From contig NZ_JAUSUZ010000001.1 of assembly GCF_030813715.1 (NCBI RefSeq), positions 1,922,001-1,986,000 of the forward strand: a stretch of 64,000 nt of DNA. The letters run 5' to 3'. Under the pieces are notes generated by a model. The model made no database searches, was not told the origin of the DNA, and was given only the letters and a program-made list of their open reading frames with translations. Positions 16,559 to 26,192 of this stretch are shown in pieces; the first letter of the stretch is position 1; each line of letters opens with the position of its first letter. Source of the DNA: Catenuloplanes indicus. Its GTDB lineage: Bacteria > Actinomycetota > Actinomycetes > Mycobacteriales > Micromonosporaceae. A program made the position numbers and the translations under genes.

Positions 16559-17656
16559 ATGGCCTTCAGCGACGAGCCGATCGGCACCCTCGAAACGGTC
16601 GCGACGTTCGACGGCCCGATGCCCACCGGCGTCACCGTCTCCCGCAGCGGCCGCGTCTTCGTCAACTTCCCGAAGTGGGGCGACGACGTACCCGCCACCG
16701 TCACCGAGTTGCGTGACGGCAAGCCGGTGCCGTTCCCGGACCAGCGGTGGAACACCCCCGACGGCGACGATGACGAGCGCGCCTTCGTCTCGGTGCAGAG
16801 CGTCGTCGTCGACCCCGCCGACAGACTCTGGGTTCTCGACACCGGCTCACCGATGTTCCAGCCCACCCGCACCGGCGGACCGAAGCTGGTCTGTGTCGAC
16901 CTGGGCACCGACACCGTGGTCCGGACGATCGTGTTCCCACCGGACGTTGCGCTGCCCACCACGTACCTCAATGATGTTCGTTTCGATCTCCGCCGTGGTG
17001 GTGACGGCATGGCGTTCATCACCGACTCCTCCGACCAGGGCCCGAACGGGATCATCGTCGTCGACCTGGCCGCGGGCGAATCATGGCGGCGGCTGCACGA
17101 GCACCCGTCGACGAAGGCCGAACCCCTCACCACCTTCCGGCCGGTGGTCGAAGGTCGCTACCTCATGCAGCGGCCGGCCGGCGGCGACCCGCAGCCGGTC
17201 ACGATGGGTGCCGACGGCATCGCCATCTCCCACGACGGGCAGCGCCTGTACTACTGCCCGCTCGCCTCCCGGCGGCTCTACAGCGTCTCCGTCGACGCCC
17301 TGTGCGATCGGTCGCTCGACGATGACGCGGTGGCCGCCACCGTGATCGACGAGGGCGACAAGGGCACCGGCTCCGACGGCCTGGAGACCGATGACGCCGG
17401 CAACCTCTACCTGACCGCCTACGAGCACAACGCCGTGCTGCGGCGCCGGCCCGACGGCAGCTACGAGACGATCGTCCACGACGCGCGACTGCTGTGGCCG
17501 GACACCATGTCGGTCGCCGCCGACGGCCACCTGTACGTCACGGCCAACCAACTGCACCGCCAGGCCACCTACCAGAACGGCAAGGATCTGCGGCATAAGC
17601 CGTACGCCCTGTTCCGGACCCGCATCGACGCCGGTCCGATCCAGCTGCACCCATAG
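16559..17656 (+). CDS. MRJP/SMP-30-like beta-propeller protein
   Basis: Protein of 365 residues resembling the major royal jelly/yellow and gluconolactonase-like beta-propellers: repeated segments such as SVVVDPADRLWVLDTGSP, TYLNDVRFDLRRGGDGMAFI, ADGIAISHDGQRLYYCPLAS and SDGLETDDAGNLYLTAYEHN. No signal peptide is visible, so it is probably cytoplasmic; the substrate is unknown, with a sugar lactone possible. The ATG at 16559 lies 6 bases after the preceding stop. A strong terminator follows immediately. Confidence 0.85.
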   Translation: MAFSDEPIGTLETVATFDGPMPTGVTVSRSGRVFVNFPKWGDDVPATVTELRDGKPVPFPDQRWNTPDGDDDERAFVSVQSVVVDPADRLWVLDTGSPMFQPTRTGGPKLVCVDLGTDTVVRTIVFPPDVALPTTYLNDVRFDLRRGGDGMAFITDSSDQGPNGIIVVDLAAGESWRRLHEHPSTKAEPLTTFRPVVEGRYLMQRPAGGDPQPVTMGADGIAISHDGQRLYYCPLASRRLYSVSVDALCDRSLDDDAVAATVIDEGDKGTGSDGLETDDAGNLYLTAYEHNAVLRRRPDGSYETIVHDARLLWPDTMSVAADGHLYVTANQLHRQATYQNGKDLRHKPYALFRTRIDAGPIQLHP

Positions 17657-17660
17657 GTCC

Positions 17661-17695
17661 GCGAGCGGCCCCCGGGTGATTCGGGGGCCGCTCGC
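17661..17695 (+). terminator. strong intrinsic terminator-type hairpin
   Basis: A perfect 14-bp stem, GCGAGCGGCCCCCG, pairs with CGGGGGCCGCTCGC across a 7-base loop (GGTGATT), 4 bases after the stop at 17656. There is no U-tract, which is usual for actinobacterial hairpin terminators. Confidence 0.85.
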
Positions 17696-17925
17696 TGCGG
17701 CGATACCGAAATCAGGCCAGCTCGGGCGGGAGCCGGTCCAGAGATCGGCAGCCGTGCGGATCCGGATGCCGGTCGCATGGGTGACGACGTTGTAGCGGGC
17801 CCGCTGGCACCGAAGCAGGCCGACCATCGCCTGTCGGCACCCTGTCGGTGCCGGCCCGGCCTCGCCAGGATGCGGACCGCAGTATCGGATGAGGCGGCAG
17901 ACAACCGGGTCCATTTCCCTCGGCT

Positions 17926-18384
17926 CTATTCGGCGACGACCAGCGCCTGCGGGGCGGCGGCCTTCATCCGGGTACGCAGCCACTGCAACTGGATCGCGGT
18001 CTCGCCCTCGCACTGCTGGACGACCTGCTGCAGGCCGTGATCGCGAGCGCCGCGGGCGGCCTGCCCGACCACGGTCCAGCACACGTCGCACTCGGCGGCC
18101 ATCAAATACAGGTCCTGAAGATCCCGCAGCAGGCCGATGCCACCGGTCCGGGTGCCGGAGAACAGCTCCGAGTGCAGCCGCTCGGGTTCGTCCGGCGCCT
18201 CCTCGGAATAGCGGCGGGCGAAGGGCTCCAGCAGACCGGCGTGCCTGTCGCACACCCCCGCCTGCTGGTGACAGAGGTGGAAGACGTCGGGCTCGTCGGC
18301 ATGCGCCTCGCCGACCTGCCGGAAAGCGTCAGCGAGATTGCTCTGGGCACGATGCAGCAGGCCGAGATAGTGGGCGAGGTGCAT
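17926..18384 (-). CDS. hypothetical protein coupled to the molybdoenzyme
   Basis: Helical protein of 152 residues with His/Cys-bearing segments (HLCHQQAGVCDRHAG and MAAECDVCWTVVGQAARG). It overlaps the end of the molybdopterin oxidoreductase gene by one base, so it is co-translated, and may be a dedicated partner or maturation factor (inference). No family is named with confidence. The arrangement of Cys/His could bind metal. The 270 bases between its stop and the terminator at 17695 hold no gene. Confidence 0.75.
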   Translation of the reverse strand: MHLAHYLGLLHRAQSNLADAFRQVGEAHADEPDVFHLCHQQAGVCDRHAGLLEPFARRYSEEAPDEPERLHSELFSGTRTGGIGLLRDLQDLYLMAAECDVCWTVVGQAARGARDHGLQQVVQQCEGETAIQLQWLRTRMKAAAPQALVVAE

Positions 18385-20720
18385 CAGCGTCCTCCGTCCG
18401 CGTCGGCGAGCTTGACGATGCGTACCGCGGCGACCTTGAAGATCGGTTGTTTGGAGACCGGGTCCCAGGCCGTCACGGTGAGCTCGTTCGCGGCCCGCGG
18501 TAGCCGGTCGGGCCGGTCGATGTCGAAGTAGCCGTAGTGGAACGGCACGAAGATCACGCCGGCACGGATCCGGCCGATGCGGGCCGGCCCCTGGATGGCG
18601 CCGCGCGGTGCGGCGATGCCGACGAGATCGCCGTCGGTGATGCCGTGGCGAGCGGCGTCCTCGGTGCTGATCTGCACCCAGACGTCCGGTGCCGCGGCGT
18701 CCAGCTGTCGGGCACGGCCGGTCTTGGTACGCGTATGAAATTGGTACACGGTCCGCCCGGTGGTCAGCAGCAGCGGATACTCGTCGCTGGGCACCTCCGG
18801 CGACGGCTGGAAGTCGACCGCGTGCAGAAAAGCCCGCCCACCCGGTTCCTTAGCCCGGTACTGCTGCTCGCTGAACTCCGCGCCGGTGGACAGATCATGA
18901 CCGTACGTCTCGCAGTAATCCGGATCGGTGTTGAAGACGCCGTCGGTGTAGAGGCGCTCGGTGCCCTCGGGATGCTCGTCGTCGCACGGCCACTGGATAC
19001 CGCTGCCGCCACGCAGCCGCTCGTACGTGATGCGGGTGTAATCGCACGGCCGGCCTCGGGAGCACTCCTTCCACGCCTCGAAGACGTCCTCCGGCCCGGT
19101 CCAACGGATCAGCGGTTCGCCGTCGCGGTCCCGGAAATCCATCCGGCGCGCGTAGTCGAGGAAGATGTCCAGGTCGGCGCGCGCCTCGCCAGGCGGGTCG
19201 ACGGCCTTCTCACTCAGGTGCACGGTGCGGTCCACGCTGGTGAACGTGCCGAGCTTCTCGCCCCAGGTGGCGGCCGGCAGGACCACGTCGGCCAGCTCGG
19301 CGGTCTCGGTGAGGAACAGATCCTGGACGACGACGAACAGCTTCGGCTTCGCCAGGATGCGGCGGATGCGTGCCAGGTCGGGCAGCGACACCGCCGGGTT
19401 GGTCGCCGAGATCCACAGCAGTTTGATCGAGCCCTGCTCGGCGTACCGGAAGATTTGCATCGCGTGCGTCGGCGGCGCCCAGTGCGGGATGGTGTCCGGT
19501 TCCACGTTCCACAGCTCGGCAAGCTCGCGGATGTGCTGCTCGTTGTCCCAGTTCCGCAACCCCGGCAGGTCACCGTCGGCGCCGGTCTCGCGAGTGTTCT
19601 GCGCGGTCGGCTGCCCGTTCATCTGGTAGATGCCGGCCCCCGGACGGCCGATCATGCCGCGCAACAGGTGCAGGTTGTTCACCGCACACGCTGCGGCGGT
19701 GGCCTGATTCGACTGGTAGAAGCCCTGCAGCACGGTCGACAGCAGCCGCTGGGACGTGCCGATCAGTTCGGCGGCGCGTTCCACGTCAGCGGCCCGGATG
19801 TCACAGATGCCGGCGACCCGCTCGGGCGGGTAGCCGTCGACGATTCGGCACAGCTCGTCGAAGCCGATCGTGTGCGCGGCCACGTACGCCTCGTCGTACC
19901 AGCCGCGCCGGATGATCTCGCGTAGCAGGCCGTTCATCAAGGCCACGTTCGTGCCGGCCCGCACCGCCAGGTGCACGTCAGCCTCCCGGGCCACCGGGGT
20001 GTCACGCGGGTCGACTGCCAGCATCGCCGGCGGGTTTGTGCCCCGGCGCCGGTCCAGCATGCGCATCCACAGCACGCTCTGCGTCTCGGCGACGTTGTGC
20101 CCCCACAGCGCGATCGCGTCGCAGTGATCCACATCGGTGTACGAGCCGGGCTGCCCGTCCGTGCCGAAACTGGCCTTCATCGCCGCCGCCGCGGTGGCCG
20201 TGCACAGCCGGGTGTTGCCGTCCATGTGCGGCGTGCCGATACCGGCCTTGCCGATCACCCCGAGCGCGTAGTACTCCTCCAGGAACAGCTGCCCGGAGGT
20301 GTAGAAACCGAAGTGCCCCCATCCGCCCGGGCCGTCCAGCAGCTCCCGGGACCGGGTGACGATCCGGTCCATCGCGGTGTCCCAGTCCGCTTCAACGAGG
20401 CGGCCGCCGTCGCGGACCAGCGGACGGGTCAGCCGGTCCGGGCTGTTGTTGGCCTGCCAGCCGTACATGTCCTTCACATCCAGCCGGCCGTGATTGACCC
20501 GGTCCACGGCACGTCCACGTACCCCCGCGATCCTGCCGTCCTTGACGGCGATGTCCATCGCGTCACCGTTGGAGTGCAGCACCGACGCGGACTGGTACCA
20601 GCCGTCGACCTCGTCCTCGGACAGGCCGTCGCCGAGGAACATGTCGACGCGCTCCGGCCACGCGGCGCCCGGCGCGTACGGTGTGCGCGGCCCCCACGGG
20701 TCGGCGATTCGATCAACCAC
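18384..20720 (-). CDS. molybdopterin oxidoreductase lacking the N-terminal iron-sulfur site
   Basis: Protein of 778 residues of the DMSO reductase superfamily, closest in layout to NarB/FdhF-type nitrate reductases or formate dehydrogenases. GNTRLCTATAAAAMK carries the probable Mo-coordinating Cys, and the C-terminal molybdopterin dinucleotide-binding domain is present (LLTTGRTVYQFHTRTKTGRA, VPFHYGYFD). The first domain, which normally holds three or four Cys for a 4Fe-4S cluster, reads WYQSASVLHSNGDAMDIAV and RLDVKDMYGWQ, with no cluster ligands. The substrate is unknown. It overlaps the HPP gene by 8 bases and the 152-residue gene by 1, forming a three-gene operon. Confidence 0.88.
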   Translation of the reverse strand: MVDRIADPWGPRTPYAPGAAWPERVDMFLGDGLSEDEVDGWYQSASVLHSNGDAMDIAVKDGRIAGVRGRAVDRVNHGRLDVKDMYGWQANNSPDRLTRPLVRDGGRLVEADWDTAMDRIVTRSRELLDGPGGWGHFGFYTSGQLFLEEYYALGVIGKAGIGTPHMDGNTRLCTATAAAAMKASFGTDGQPGSYTDVDHCDAIALWGHNVAETQSVLWMRMLDRRRGTNPPAMLAVDPRDTPVAREADVHLAVRAGTNVALMNGLLREIIRRGWYDEAYVAAHTIGFDELCRIVDGYPPERVAGICDIRAADVERAAELIGTSQRLLSTVLQGFYQSNQATAAACAVNNLHLLRGMIGRPGAGIYQMNGQPTAQNTRETGADGDLPGLRNWDNEQHIRELAELWNVEPDTIPHWAPPTHAMQIFRYAEQGSIKLLWISATNPAVSLPDLARIRRILAKPKLFVVVQDLFLTETAELADVVLPAATWGEKLGTFTSVDRTVHLSEKAVDPPGEARADLDIFLDYARRMDFRDRDGEPLIRWTGPEDVFEAWKECSRGRPCDYTRITYERLRGGSGIQWPCDDEHPEGTERLYTDGVFNTDPDYCETYGHDLSTGAEFSEQQYRAKEPGGRAFLHAVDFQPSPEVPSDEYPLLLTTGRTVYQFHTRTKTGRARQLDAAAPDVWVQISTEDAARHGITDGDLVGIAAPRGAIQGPARIGRIRAGVIFVPFHYGYFDIDRPDRLPRAANELTVTAWDPVSKQPIFKVAAVRIVKLADADGGR

Positions 20721-21240
20721 GATGGGCCTCCTGACGCAACTGAGCCGGTGCCGACCAGACCGGCATGGGGCGACCGGTCGCCCGGTTGAACAGCCAGTCG
20801 ACCACGGTGACCAGCAGCACGCCGGCCATCGCGATCACCAACTGGGTCGGAGTGTGCAACAGTCCGAGGCTGACAATCAGCGTTGTCGCGCCGGCCGGTG
20901 GATGTGAGGCACGCAGGAACAGCAGCACCGTCGCCGTGATGGCCAGCGAACCGGCTGCGGCCACGATCCGGGCCACACCCACCCCCTCCTGCAGGACCGA
21001 CCGGTTGTCCGCCAGGCCGCACAGCAACAGGAAGCCGTAACCGGTCAGCAGCGCGACCGCATGCCCGATCACCGTGTTGCGGGGCGAGGACTCCGGGGCG
21101 TCCGGCTTCTCCACGTGCAGCATCACCGCCGGCCCCAAGCTGGGGAACAACCACGGCTGATGCGTCAGCGCCGCCACCGCGCCAGCGATCACCATCGCCA
21201 AGCCGCCACCGGCGAAGGTGTACAGCCACCGTCGCACCAC
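20713..21240 (-). CDS. HPP-family integral membrane protein
   Basis: Protein of 175 residues with about four TM helices and the defining motif ASHPPAGATTL; PSLGPAVMLHVEKPDAPESS is the other conserved loop. HPP proteins have been linked to nitrite transport in cyanobacteria and plastids. Being first in an operon with a nitrate-reductase-like enzyme it may move the substrate or product; this is inference. ATG at 21240. Confidence 0.85.
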   Translation of the reverse strand: MVRRWLYTFAGGGLAMVIAGAVAALTHQPWLFPSLGPAVMLHVEKPDAPESSPRNTVIGHAVALLTGYGFLLLCGLADNRSVLQEGVGVARIVAAAGSLAITATVLLFLRASHPPAGATTLIVSLGLLHTPTQLVIAMAGVLLVTVVDWLFNRATGRPMPVWSAPAQLRQEAHRG

Positions 21241-21540
21241 AGGCTCCCCACCATTCCTATTGCCGCGGTCCGGGCCTCGCCGGATTGCGATTGGACTGAC
21301 GGTCTACCCGATCGGATGCCCATTACGCATCACATGGATGCCGCGGTGTCCTTTCCGCAGCTATTTCGCGGCGATGGTGGGTAAGCAGCAAATCGGCGTC
21401 TTCGGCGCTGACGTGGCAACACATGCGGATCAGGCCTGCATTTCGACCGGTCAAGGTGTCGGCACAGCGGGCGACGACGGGCATGGCGAAGGTGCGACAG
21501 CCGGCGCCGCACGGTGTCACTGCCGTGAGCGGAGGTGTGA
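21241..21540. other. divergent intergenic region
   Basis: About 300 bases between the HPP operon (minus) and an antiporter (plus). It should contain both promoters. No clear consensus boxes were found, and no gene is supported. Confidence 0.5.
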
Positions 21541-22755
21541 GTGGATCGGCTGCATCTGTTCTACGCGACGGTCGGGACGTGCGCTGCCGTTCTGGCGTTG
21601 GTCAGCAGGCAGTTGCGCAGGCTACCCGTGCGTGAGCCGCTGGTCGCCTTACTCGCCGGTGTTGTCCTGGGACCGCAACTGACCGGTCTGGTCGAGATCG
21701 ACGATCCGGTCCGTGATGTGCTGTTGCTGGAAGGCGCGCGGTTGTTGCTGGCGGCCTCGGTGATGGCCGCCGCGCTGCGTTTCCCGGTCACGTCGTGGCG
21801 CCCGCTCACCGGCCGTCTGGTGGTGCTGCTGCTGGTCGTCATGCCGGTGGCCGCCGCAGTCGCCGGCGCCGCGGCCCTGCTGCTGGGCGTGCCGGTCGCT
21901 CTGGCCGTGCTCATCGGGGCGTGCCTGTCACCCACCGACCCGGTCCTCGCCGCGTCCGTGGTCACCGGGGAGCCAGCCGAGCGGGACCTGCCTGGCCGGC
22001 TGCGCCGGCTGCTGACGGTGGAGAGCGGCGCCAACGACGGTCTGGCTCTGCCGTTGGTGGCGCTGGCGCTGGCCGCCGCGCTGCCGGACGAAGGGGTGGC
22101 GGGTGTGGCCGGGACTCTGGTGTGGCAGGTCCTGGCTGGCACGGTCATCGGGGTGGTCGCCGGCGCGGCGGCCGGGTGTGCGATCCGCGCGGCGACCGGG
22201 CAGCACAGCTTGAGCCGTGGGCCAGAACTGGTGTTCACGCTGCTGCTGGCCGTTGCCGTACTGGGGGTGGCGCGGCTGGCCGGCACCGACGGGGTACTGG
22301 CGGTCTTCGTCACCGGTGCCGCCTACAACCGCGTCGTCGGCGACAACGTGCGCGGTCCGCAGGACAGCATCGACGAGGCGGTCAACCGGTATGCGGTGCT
22401 GCCGCTGTTCGTCCTGCTCGGCATCGTGCTGCCCTGGCACGATTGGATCGCGTTCGGTCCCGCGGCGGTGGCGTTCGCCGCAGCCGTCCTGCTGGTGCGC
22501 CGCCTGCCGGTGGTGCTCGCGCTGGCACGCCCGCTGCGGCTGCCGCTGCGCGAGGCGGTGTTCGCGGGATGGTTCGGCCCAATCGGGATCAGCGCTCTCT
22601 TCTATCTGACACACAGCATCGACAAGGGCGTGCAGGACCCGCGGGTGTTCGCAGCCGGCACCCTCGCCATCGCCGTCAGTGTGATCGCTTTCGGTGTCAG
22701 CGGCACACCGCTGCGCAAGGCGTACGCCGATTCCGGTAGCCGTGACTCCGAGTGA
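21541..22755 (+). CDS. Na+/H+ (cation:proton) antiporter, CPA1/NhaP type
   Basis: Protein of 404 residues with about 12 hydrophobic segments. It has CPA1 motifs LIGACLSPTDPVLAASVVTG and ESGANDGLALPLVALAL, where ND is the ion-binding pair. It is a second antiporter in the window and only distantly similar to the one at 11412. It probably expels Na+ or K+ in exchange for protons. The GTG start at 21541 is preceded by GGAGG (GCGGAGGTGTGA). It converges with the DUF389/Nramp remnants. Confidence 0.92.
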   Translation: MDRLHLFYATVGTCAAVLALVSRQLRRLPVREPLVALLAGVVLGPQLTGLVEIDDPVRDVLLLEGARLLLAASVMAAALRFPVTSWRPLTGRLVVLLLVVMPVAAAVAGAAALLLGVPVALAVLIGACLSPTDPVLAASVVTGEPAERDLPGRLRRLLTVESGANDGLALPLVALALAAALPDEGVAGVAGTLVWQVLAGTVIGVVAGAAAGCAIRAATGQHSLSRGPELVFTLLLAVAVLGVARLAGTDGVLAVFVTGAAYNRVVGDNVRGPQDSIDEAVNRYAVLPLFVLLGIVLPWHDWIAFGPAAVAFAAAVLLVRRLPVVLALARPLRLPLREAVFAGWFGPIGISALFYLTHSIDKGVQDPRVFAAGTLAIAVSVIAFGVSGTPLRKAYADSGSRDSE

Positions 22756-22784
22756 CGTCGGCACAGCCAGCACACCGACAACTG

Positions 22785-23240
22785 TCACATCTTCAGTCCC
22801 CGGCGCCGGTAGACGCGGATCGGCATCAGCACGGCGGTGGCCGTGATGAGCACGATGCCGGCGTCGTGCAGCCATCGCAGGCCCGCGCGGGTGGCCAGGT
22901 CGAGGTCGCCGGTGACCAGGCCGACGCCGACCAGCGCCGCGGTGGGCACCAGGGCGAGCGCGATCATGACTCCGGCGGTGAGCACGGCTCGGTTGGCGGC
23001 GATCAGCAGCGCACCGGCGACCCCCGCTACGACGGTGACCAGGGTGGCGGTCCATGACAGGTCGTCCCAGTAGTCGACGAGGATTCCGCTGGGCAGGTAA
23101 CCGCCGGAACCGCCGAGCGGGTCCGTGCCGAGAGTTTGCAGCAGCAGGGCGGTGAGCGCGGCGGCCGGAACCAGCACGGCGTAGCCCTTGATCACATCGA
23201 GCAGGCCGCGCCACCAGGCCCGGCTGCCGCCGACGAACCC
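22785..23240 (-). pseudogene. DUF389 membrane protein, 3' part only
   Basis: The C-terminal portion of a DUF389 (TIGR00341-type) membrane protein: GGYLPSGILVDYWDDLSWTA, then a run of hydrophobic helices with ALVPTAALVGVGLVTGDLDL, ending RVYRRRGLKM. No start codon or N-terminal half is present; upstream, in a different frame, the sequence becomes the N-terminus of an Nramp-type transporter. The junction lies near 23240. Confidence 0.75.
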
Positions 23241-23452
23241 TACAGCTTCAGCAGCAACGCCAGCACCAGCGCCCACAGCAGCGCGTAGCCGTACTGCGCG
23301 CCGACGCGCGGGGTGAACAACAGCTTGCCGGTCGCCAGTGCGGCCAGGGCCCACAACACGCCCGGTCCGATGTAGCGAAGCCGATCGCGTCCCGTCGGCG
23401 GGTCAGGAATCCCGACCGTCCCGGCCCGTCCGGTCGTCTCCGGCGCACTCAT
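23240..23452 (-). pseudogene. Nramp-family metal transporter, 5' fragment
   Basis: The first 70 codons, from ATG at 23452, read a polar leader then RLRYIGPGVLWALAALATGK and LLFTPRVGAQYGYALLWAL, the N-terminal TM1-TM2 region of an Nramp-type Mn2+/Fe2+ transporter. The frame stops at 23240, exactly where DUF389 sequence begins in another frame. Both genes were on the same strand; one deletion removed the Nramp 3' end and the DUF389 5' end. Confidence 0.7.
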
Positions 23453-23641
23453 ACGATCTACCTTCCCGGTACGCGGACGATGCCGTGCCGCCTACCCGCA
23501 CGCGACGCCGGCAACCACGACGCATCTTGAAGAATCGGTGACAAACGGATCGTGGCCGGACGCCGGGGTGTGGGTGGTCGGCTACAGGCGCCGACGGGGC
23601 CGATTCCCTCAAGGAACGTGCTGGCACAAGAGTATTGTGGT

Positions 23642-24163
23642 TTATCGATCGGTTTTGGCGTTGACCCGCTGCGAGACCTCCTGCGCGGAGAGATGCTCAT
23701 CCGGATCGTTATCGCCCCAGCTGCGCCGGGCCAGCGGCAGCACACCCCACAGCCCGAGGAACCAGAGCACCGCCACCGTGGTCAGCCCGAACGCCACCGG
23801 TCTCGGCAACAGGAAATCGGTGATCAACAGTACGGACGTCGCCATCGCCACCAGCATGCAACCCAGGCCGACGATGGCCATGCGGTGCGCGAACCGCACC
23901 AGCTGCGGCTTGCGGCCCCGACGGAACAACATCCGATGGAACGCCACCGGTGAGATGATCGCCCCCGTGGCGAACGCGGCCGCCAGCAACGCCACCAGAT
24001 ACATGCCCCGCTGCACCAGGGTGGTCTGCTCGAACTGGGCGGTGACAGGCAGCATCAGCAGGAAGGCGAACAGGATCTGCACACCGGTCTGCGCCACCCG
24101 CAGCTCCTGCAACAGGTCGGCGAAGTTACGCTCCCACCGTTGCTTCTCCGTCTCGTGACCCAT
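23642..24163 (-). CDS. DUF6328-family membrane protein
   Basis: Protein of 173 residues. The amphipathic N-terminus (ETEKQRWERNFADLLQELR) is followed by four hydrophobic segments and a short acidic C-terminus. This is the intact relative of the 54-codon fragment at 9981. The ATG at 24163 is chosen because AGGAGGGCGGG lies just upstream and the longer frame has no coding character. Function unknown; the family is common beside actinobacterial stress genes. Confidence 0.85.
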   Translation of the reverse strand: MGHETEKQRWERNFADLLQELRVAQTGVQILFAFLLMLPVTAQFEQTTLVQRGMYLVALLAAAFATGAIISPVAFHRMLFRRGRKPQLVRFAHRMAIVGLGCMLVAMATSVLLITDFLLPRPVAFGLTTVAVLWFLGLWGVLPLARRSWGDNDPDEHLSAQEVSQRVNAKTDR

Positions 24164-24284
24164 CACCACCCGCCCTCCTCGATCGTCGGTGACGGATGCC
24201 CGACGTGAGCGTGACCAAACGGCATCGCCTGCTGTCGCGAAAGGCACCGCCGCTCTCCCGGTCCACGGCGCCCGGCTCAGTGCG

Positions 24285-25304
24285 TCAACCGGCCGGTTTC
24301 TCGGCGTGGCCGCCGAACTGCTGCCGCATGGCCGACAGCGTCTGGCTGGCGAACCGGTCGAGGCCCCGCGAACTGAACCGGGAGGTCAGCGCCGTCAGAA
24401 GTACGGGTGCGGGCACGCCCTCCTCGATCGCGGCGATGGCGGTCCAGCGGCCCTCGCCGGAGTCCGACACCCGACCGGAGTAGTCCTTAAGGTCCGGGGA
24501 CTCGAGCAGAGCGGCGGCGGTCAGGTCGAGCAGCCAGGACGAGACGACGCTGCCGCGGCGCCACACCTCGGCGACCGCGGCGATGTCGAGGTCGTAGCGG
24601 TAGAAGTCAGGGTGGGCCAGCGGCGCGGTCTCGGCGTCGGCCTCCCGGGTAGCGGCGCCGATACCGGCGTTACGCAGAATGTTGAACCCTTCGGCGTAGG
24701 CGGCCATGATGCCGTACTCGACGCCGTTGTGCACCATCTTGACGAAGTGCCCGGCGCCAGCTGGGCCGCAGTGCAGGTAGCCGCGTTCGGCCTCGACGGG
24801 CTCCGCATCGCGTCCGGCGGTGCGCGGGGCCGCGTCCACACCCGGGGCGATCGCGGCGAACAGCGGAGCCAGCCGTTGCACGGTGGGGGCGTCACCCCCG
24901 ATCATCAGGCAGTAGCCGCGCTCGCGTCCCCAGACCCCGCCACTGGTACCGACATCCACGAAGTGGATGCCCTTCTCGGCCAGCGACGCGGCGCGGGTGA
25001 TGTCGTCACGGTAGTAGGAGTTCCCCCCGTCGATGATGGTGTCGTCCGCGGCGAGGACATCGGACAGGCTGGTGACGACCGCGTCGGTCGGACCGCCGGC
25101 GGGCACCATCACCCAGACGGCTCGGGGCTGCTGCAGTTTGCCGGCCAGGTCGGCAAGGGAGTCGCTGCCGGTGGCACCTTCGGCGACGAGCGCCTGAACT
25201 TTGCCGGGATCGGTGTCGAAGACGACACAGTCGTGACCGGCCGTCGTCAGCCGGCGTACCAGGTTGGCGCCCATCCGCCCGAGCCCGATCATTCCGAGTT
25301 GCAT
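24285..25304 (-). CDS. gnd: 6-phosphogluconate dehydrogenase (decarboxylating), short type
   Basis: Protein of 339 residues. The Rossmann motif [13 protein letters not shown] is at the N-terminus. The substrate motif is [10 protein letters not shown], and the catalytic Lys-His-Asn are in [13 protein letters not shown]. It oxidises 6-phosphogluconate to ribulose 5-phosphate with NAD(P)H formation (pentose phosphate pathway). The length fits the YqeC/GndA short group rather than the 470-residue form. An Ala/Glu-rich segment before the catalytic motif ([20 protein letters not shown]) looks like a small insertion. It appears intact. Confidence 0.93.
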   Translation of the reverse strand: MQLGMIGLGRMGANLVRRLTTAGHDCVVFDTDPGKVQALVAEGATGSDSLADLAGKLQQPRAVWVMVPAGGPTDAVVTSLSDVLAADDTIIDGGNSYYRDDITRAASLAEKGIHFVDVGTSGGVWGRERGYCLMIGGDAPTVQRLAPLFAAIAPGVDAAPRTAGRDAEPVEAERGYLHCGPAGAGHFVKMVHNGVEYGIMAAYAEGFNILRNAGIGAATREADAETAPLAHPDFYRYDLDIAAVAEVWRRGSVVSSWLLDLTAAALLESPDLKDYSGRVSDSGEGRWTAIAAIEEGVPAPVLLTALTSRFSSRGLDRFASQTLSAMRQQFGGHAEKPAG

Positions 25305-25604
25305 GTGCTATCCCATCGACGGACATGAGGCGTGCGGTCGTGTGCCCCGGTTCCCGCAGCGCACGGCCTGAAACCCTCTTCCGGAATGTGCCGTCACATC
25401 CGGCGGCTCGCCCCGGACTTCGCCGCTGGTCGACGCGTACCGCCCAGCGGCGGCCACCGCCACTGACCGGTGACACCCGTATCGATCGATTGACCCGTCG
25501 AACGTCGGGTATCCGCGACCGAAGCCCGCGGATCACGGAAGTCGAAGCGCGTGCTTCGTGGGCCACAACGGAAATTTGCGACGGACGATTGAAGGTCGGA
25601 GCGG

Positions 25605-26192
25605 ATGGACAAGCAGAACTCGGGCGCGGCTGGTCACGTCGGCGGACAGTCGCACGACAAGAAGATGTATCTGCGGTTCGGGGCAATGATCCTCACCGCC
25701 ATGGTCGTCATGTACGCCGTGATGTTCGTCAGCAGCTGGCAATGGAGCCACATCCGGTTCAGCGAGAGCCGGGTGTTCATGGCGCTCACCATGGGCGGCA
25801 CCATGGGCCTGATCATGCTCGGCTACATGCTCAACATGTACCGCAACACCAAGGCAAATCTGGGCGTCGTCGCGGCGAGCCTGCTCCTGCTGGCCACCGG
25901 CGTGTTCCTCGACCGCAGCCAGACCACCGTGCAGGACAGCGGGTGGATGAACTCGATGATCCCGCACCACTCGATGGCCATCACCCGCTCGGAGCACGCC
26001 GAGATCACCGACGTACGGGTCTGCGAGCTCGCGAAGCAGATCAGCAAGGCCCAACGCGAGGAAATCCTCGAGATGAAATGGCTCATCGAGGACATCGAAC
26101 GCAACGGCGTGGCCGCCACCCCGCAGCAGGCGCAGGCCCGCCCGGTCCCCACTTTCGAGGAGTCCGCCGACCGCCAATGCGCCACCGAGTGA
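25605..26192 (+). CDS. DUF305-domain membrane protein
   Basis: Protein of 195 residues. Three TM helices (FGAMILTAMVVMYAVMFVSS, a Met-rich second helix, and VVAASLLLLATGVFL) precede a DUF305 domain with MIPHHSMAI, a DVRVCELA segment and QREEILEMKWLI. The conserved HH/M residues suggest metal binding, and DUF305 proteins often accompany copper resistance, so a metal-stress role is plausible. The start at 25605 has GGAGCGG upstream. Confidence 0.88.
   Translation: MDKQNSGAAGHVGGQSHDKKMYLRFGAMILTAMVVMYAVMFVSSWQWSHIRFSESRVFMALTMGGTMGLIMLGYMLNMYRNTKANLGVVAASLLLLATGVFLDRSQTTVQDSGWMNSMIPHHSMAITRSEHAEITDVRVCELAKQISKAQREEILEMKWLIEDIERNGVAATPQQAQARPVPTFEESADRQCATE

Noticed and set aside
18537-19925. 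Long plus-strand frame inside the molybdopterin oxidoreductase gene
   Set aside because: Antisense shadow with no domain signature; the minus frame is a complete oxidoreductase.
25500-25515. GGGTAT as a sigma-B promoter for the DUF305 gene
   Set aside because: No GTTT-like -35 element at the right distance was found.
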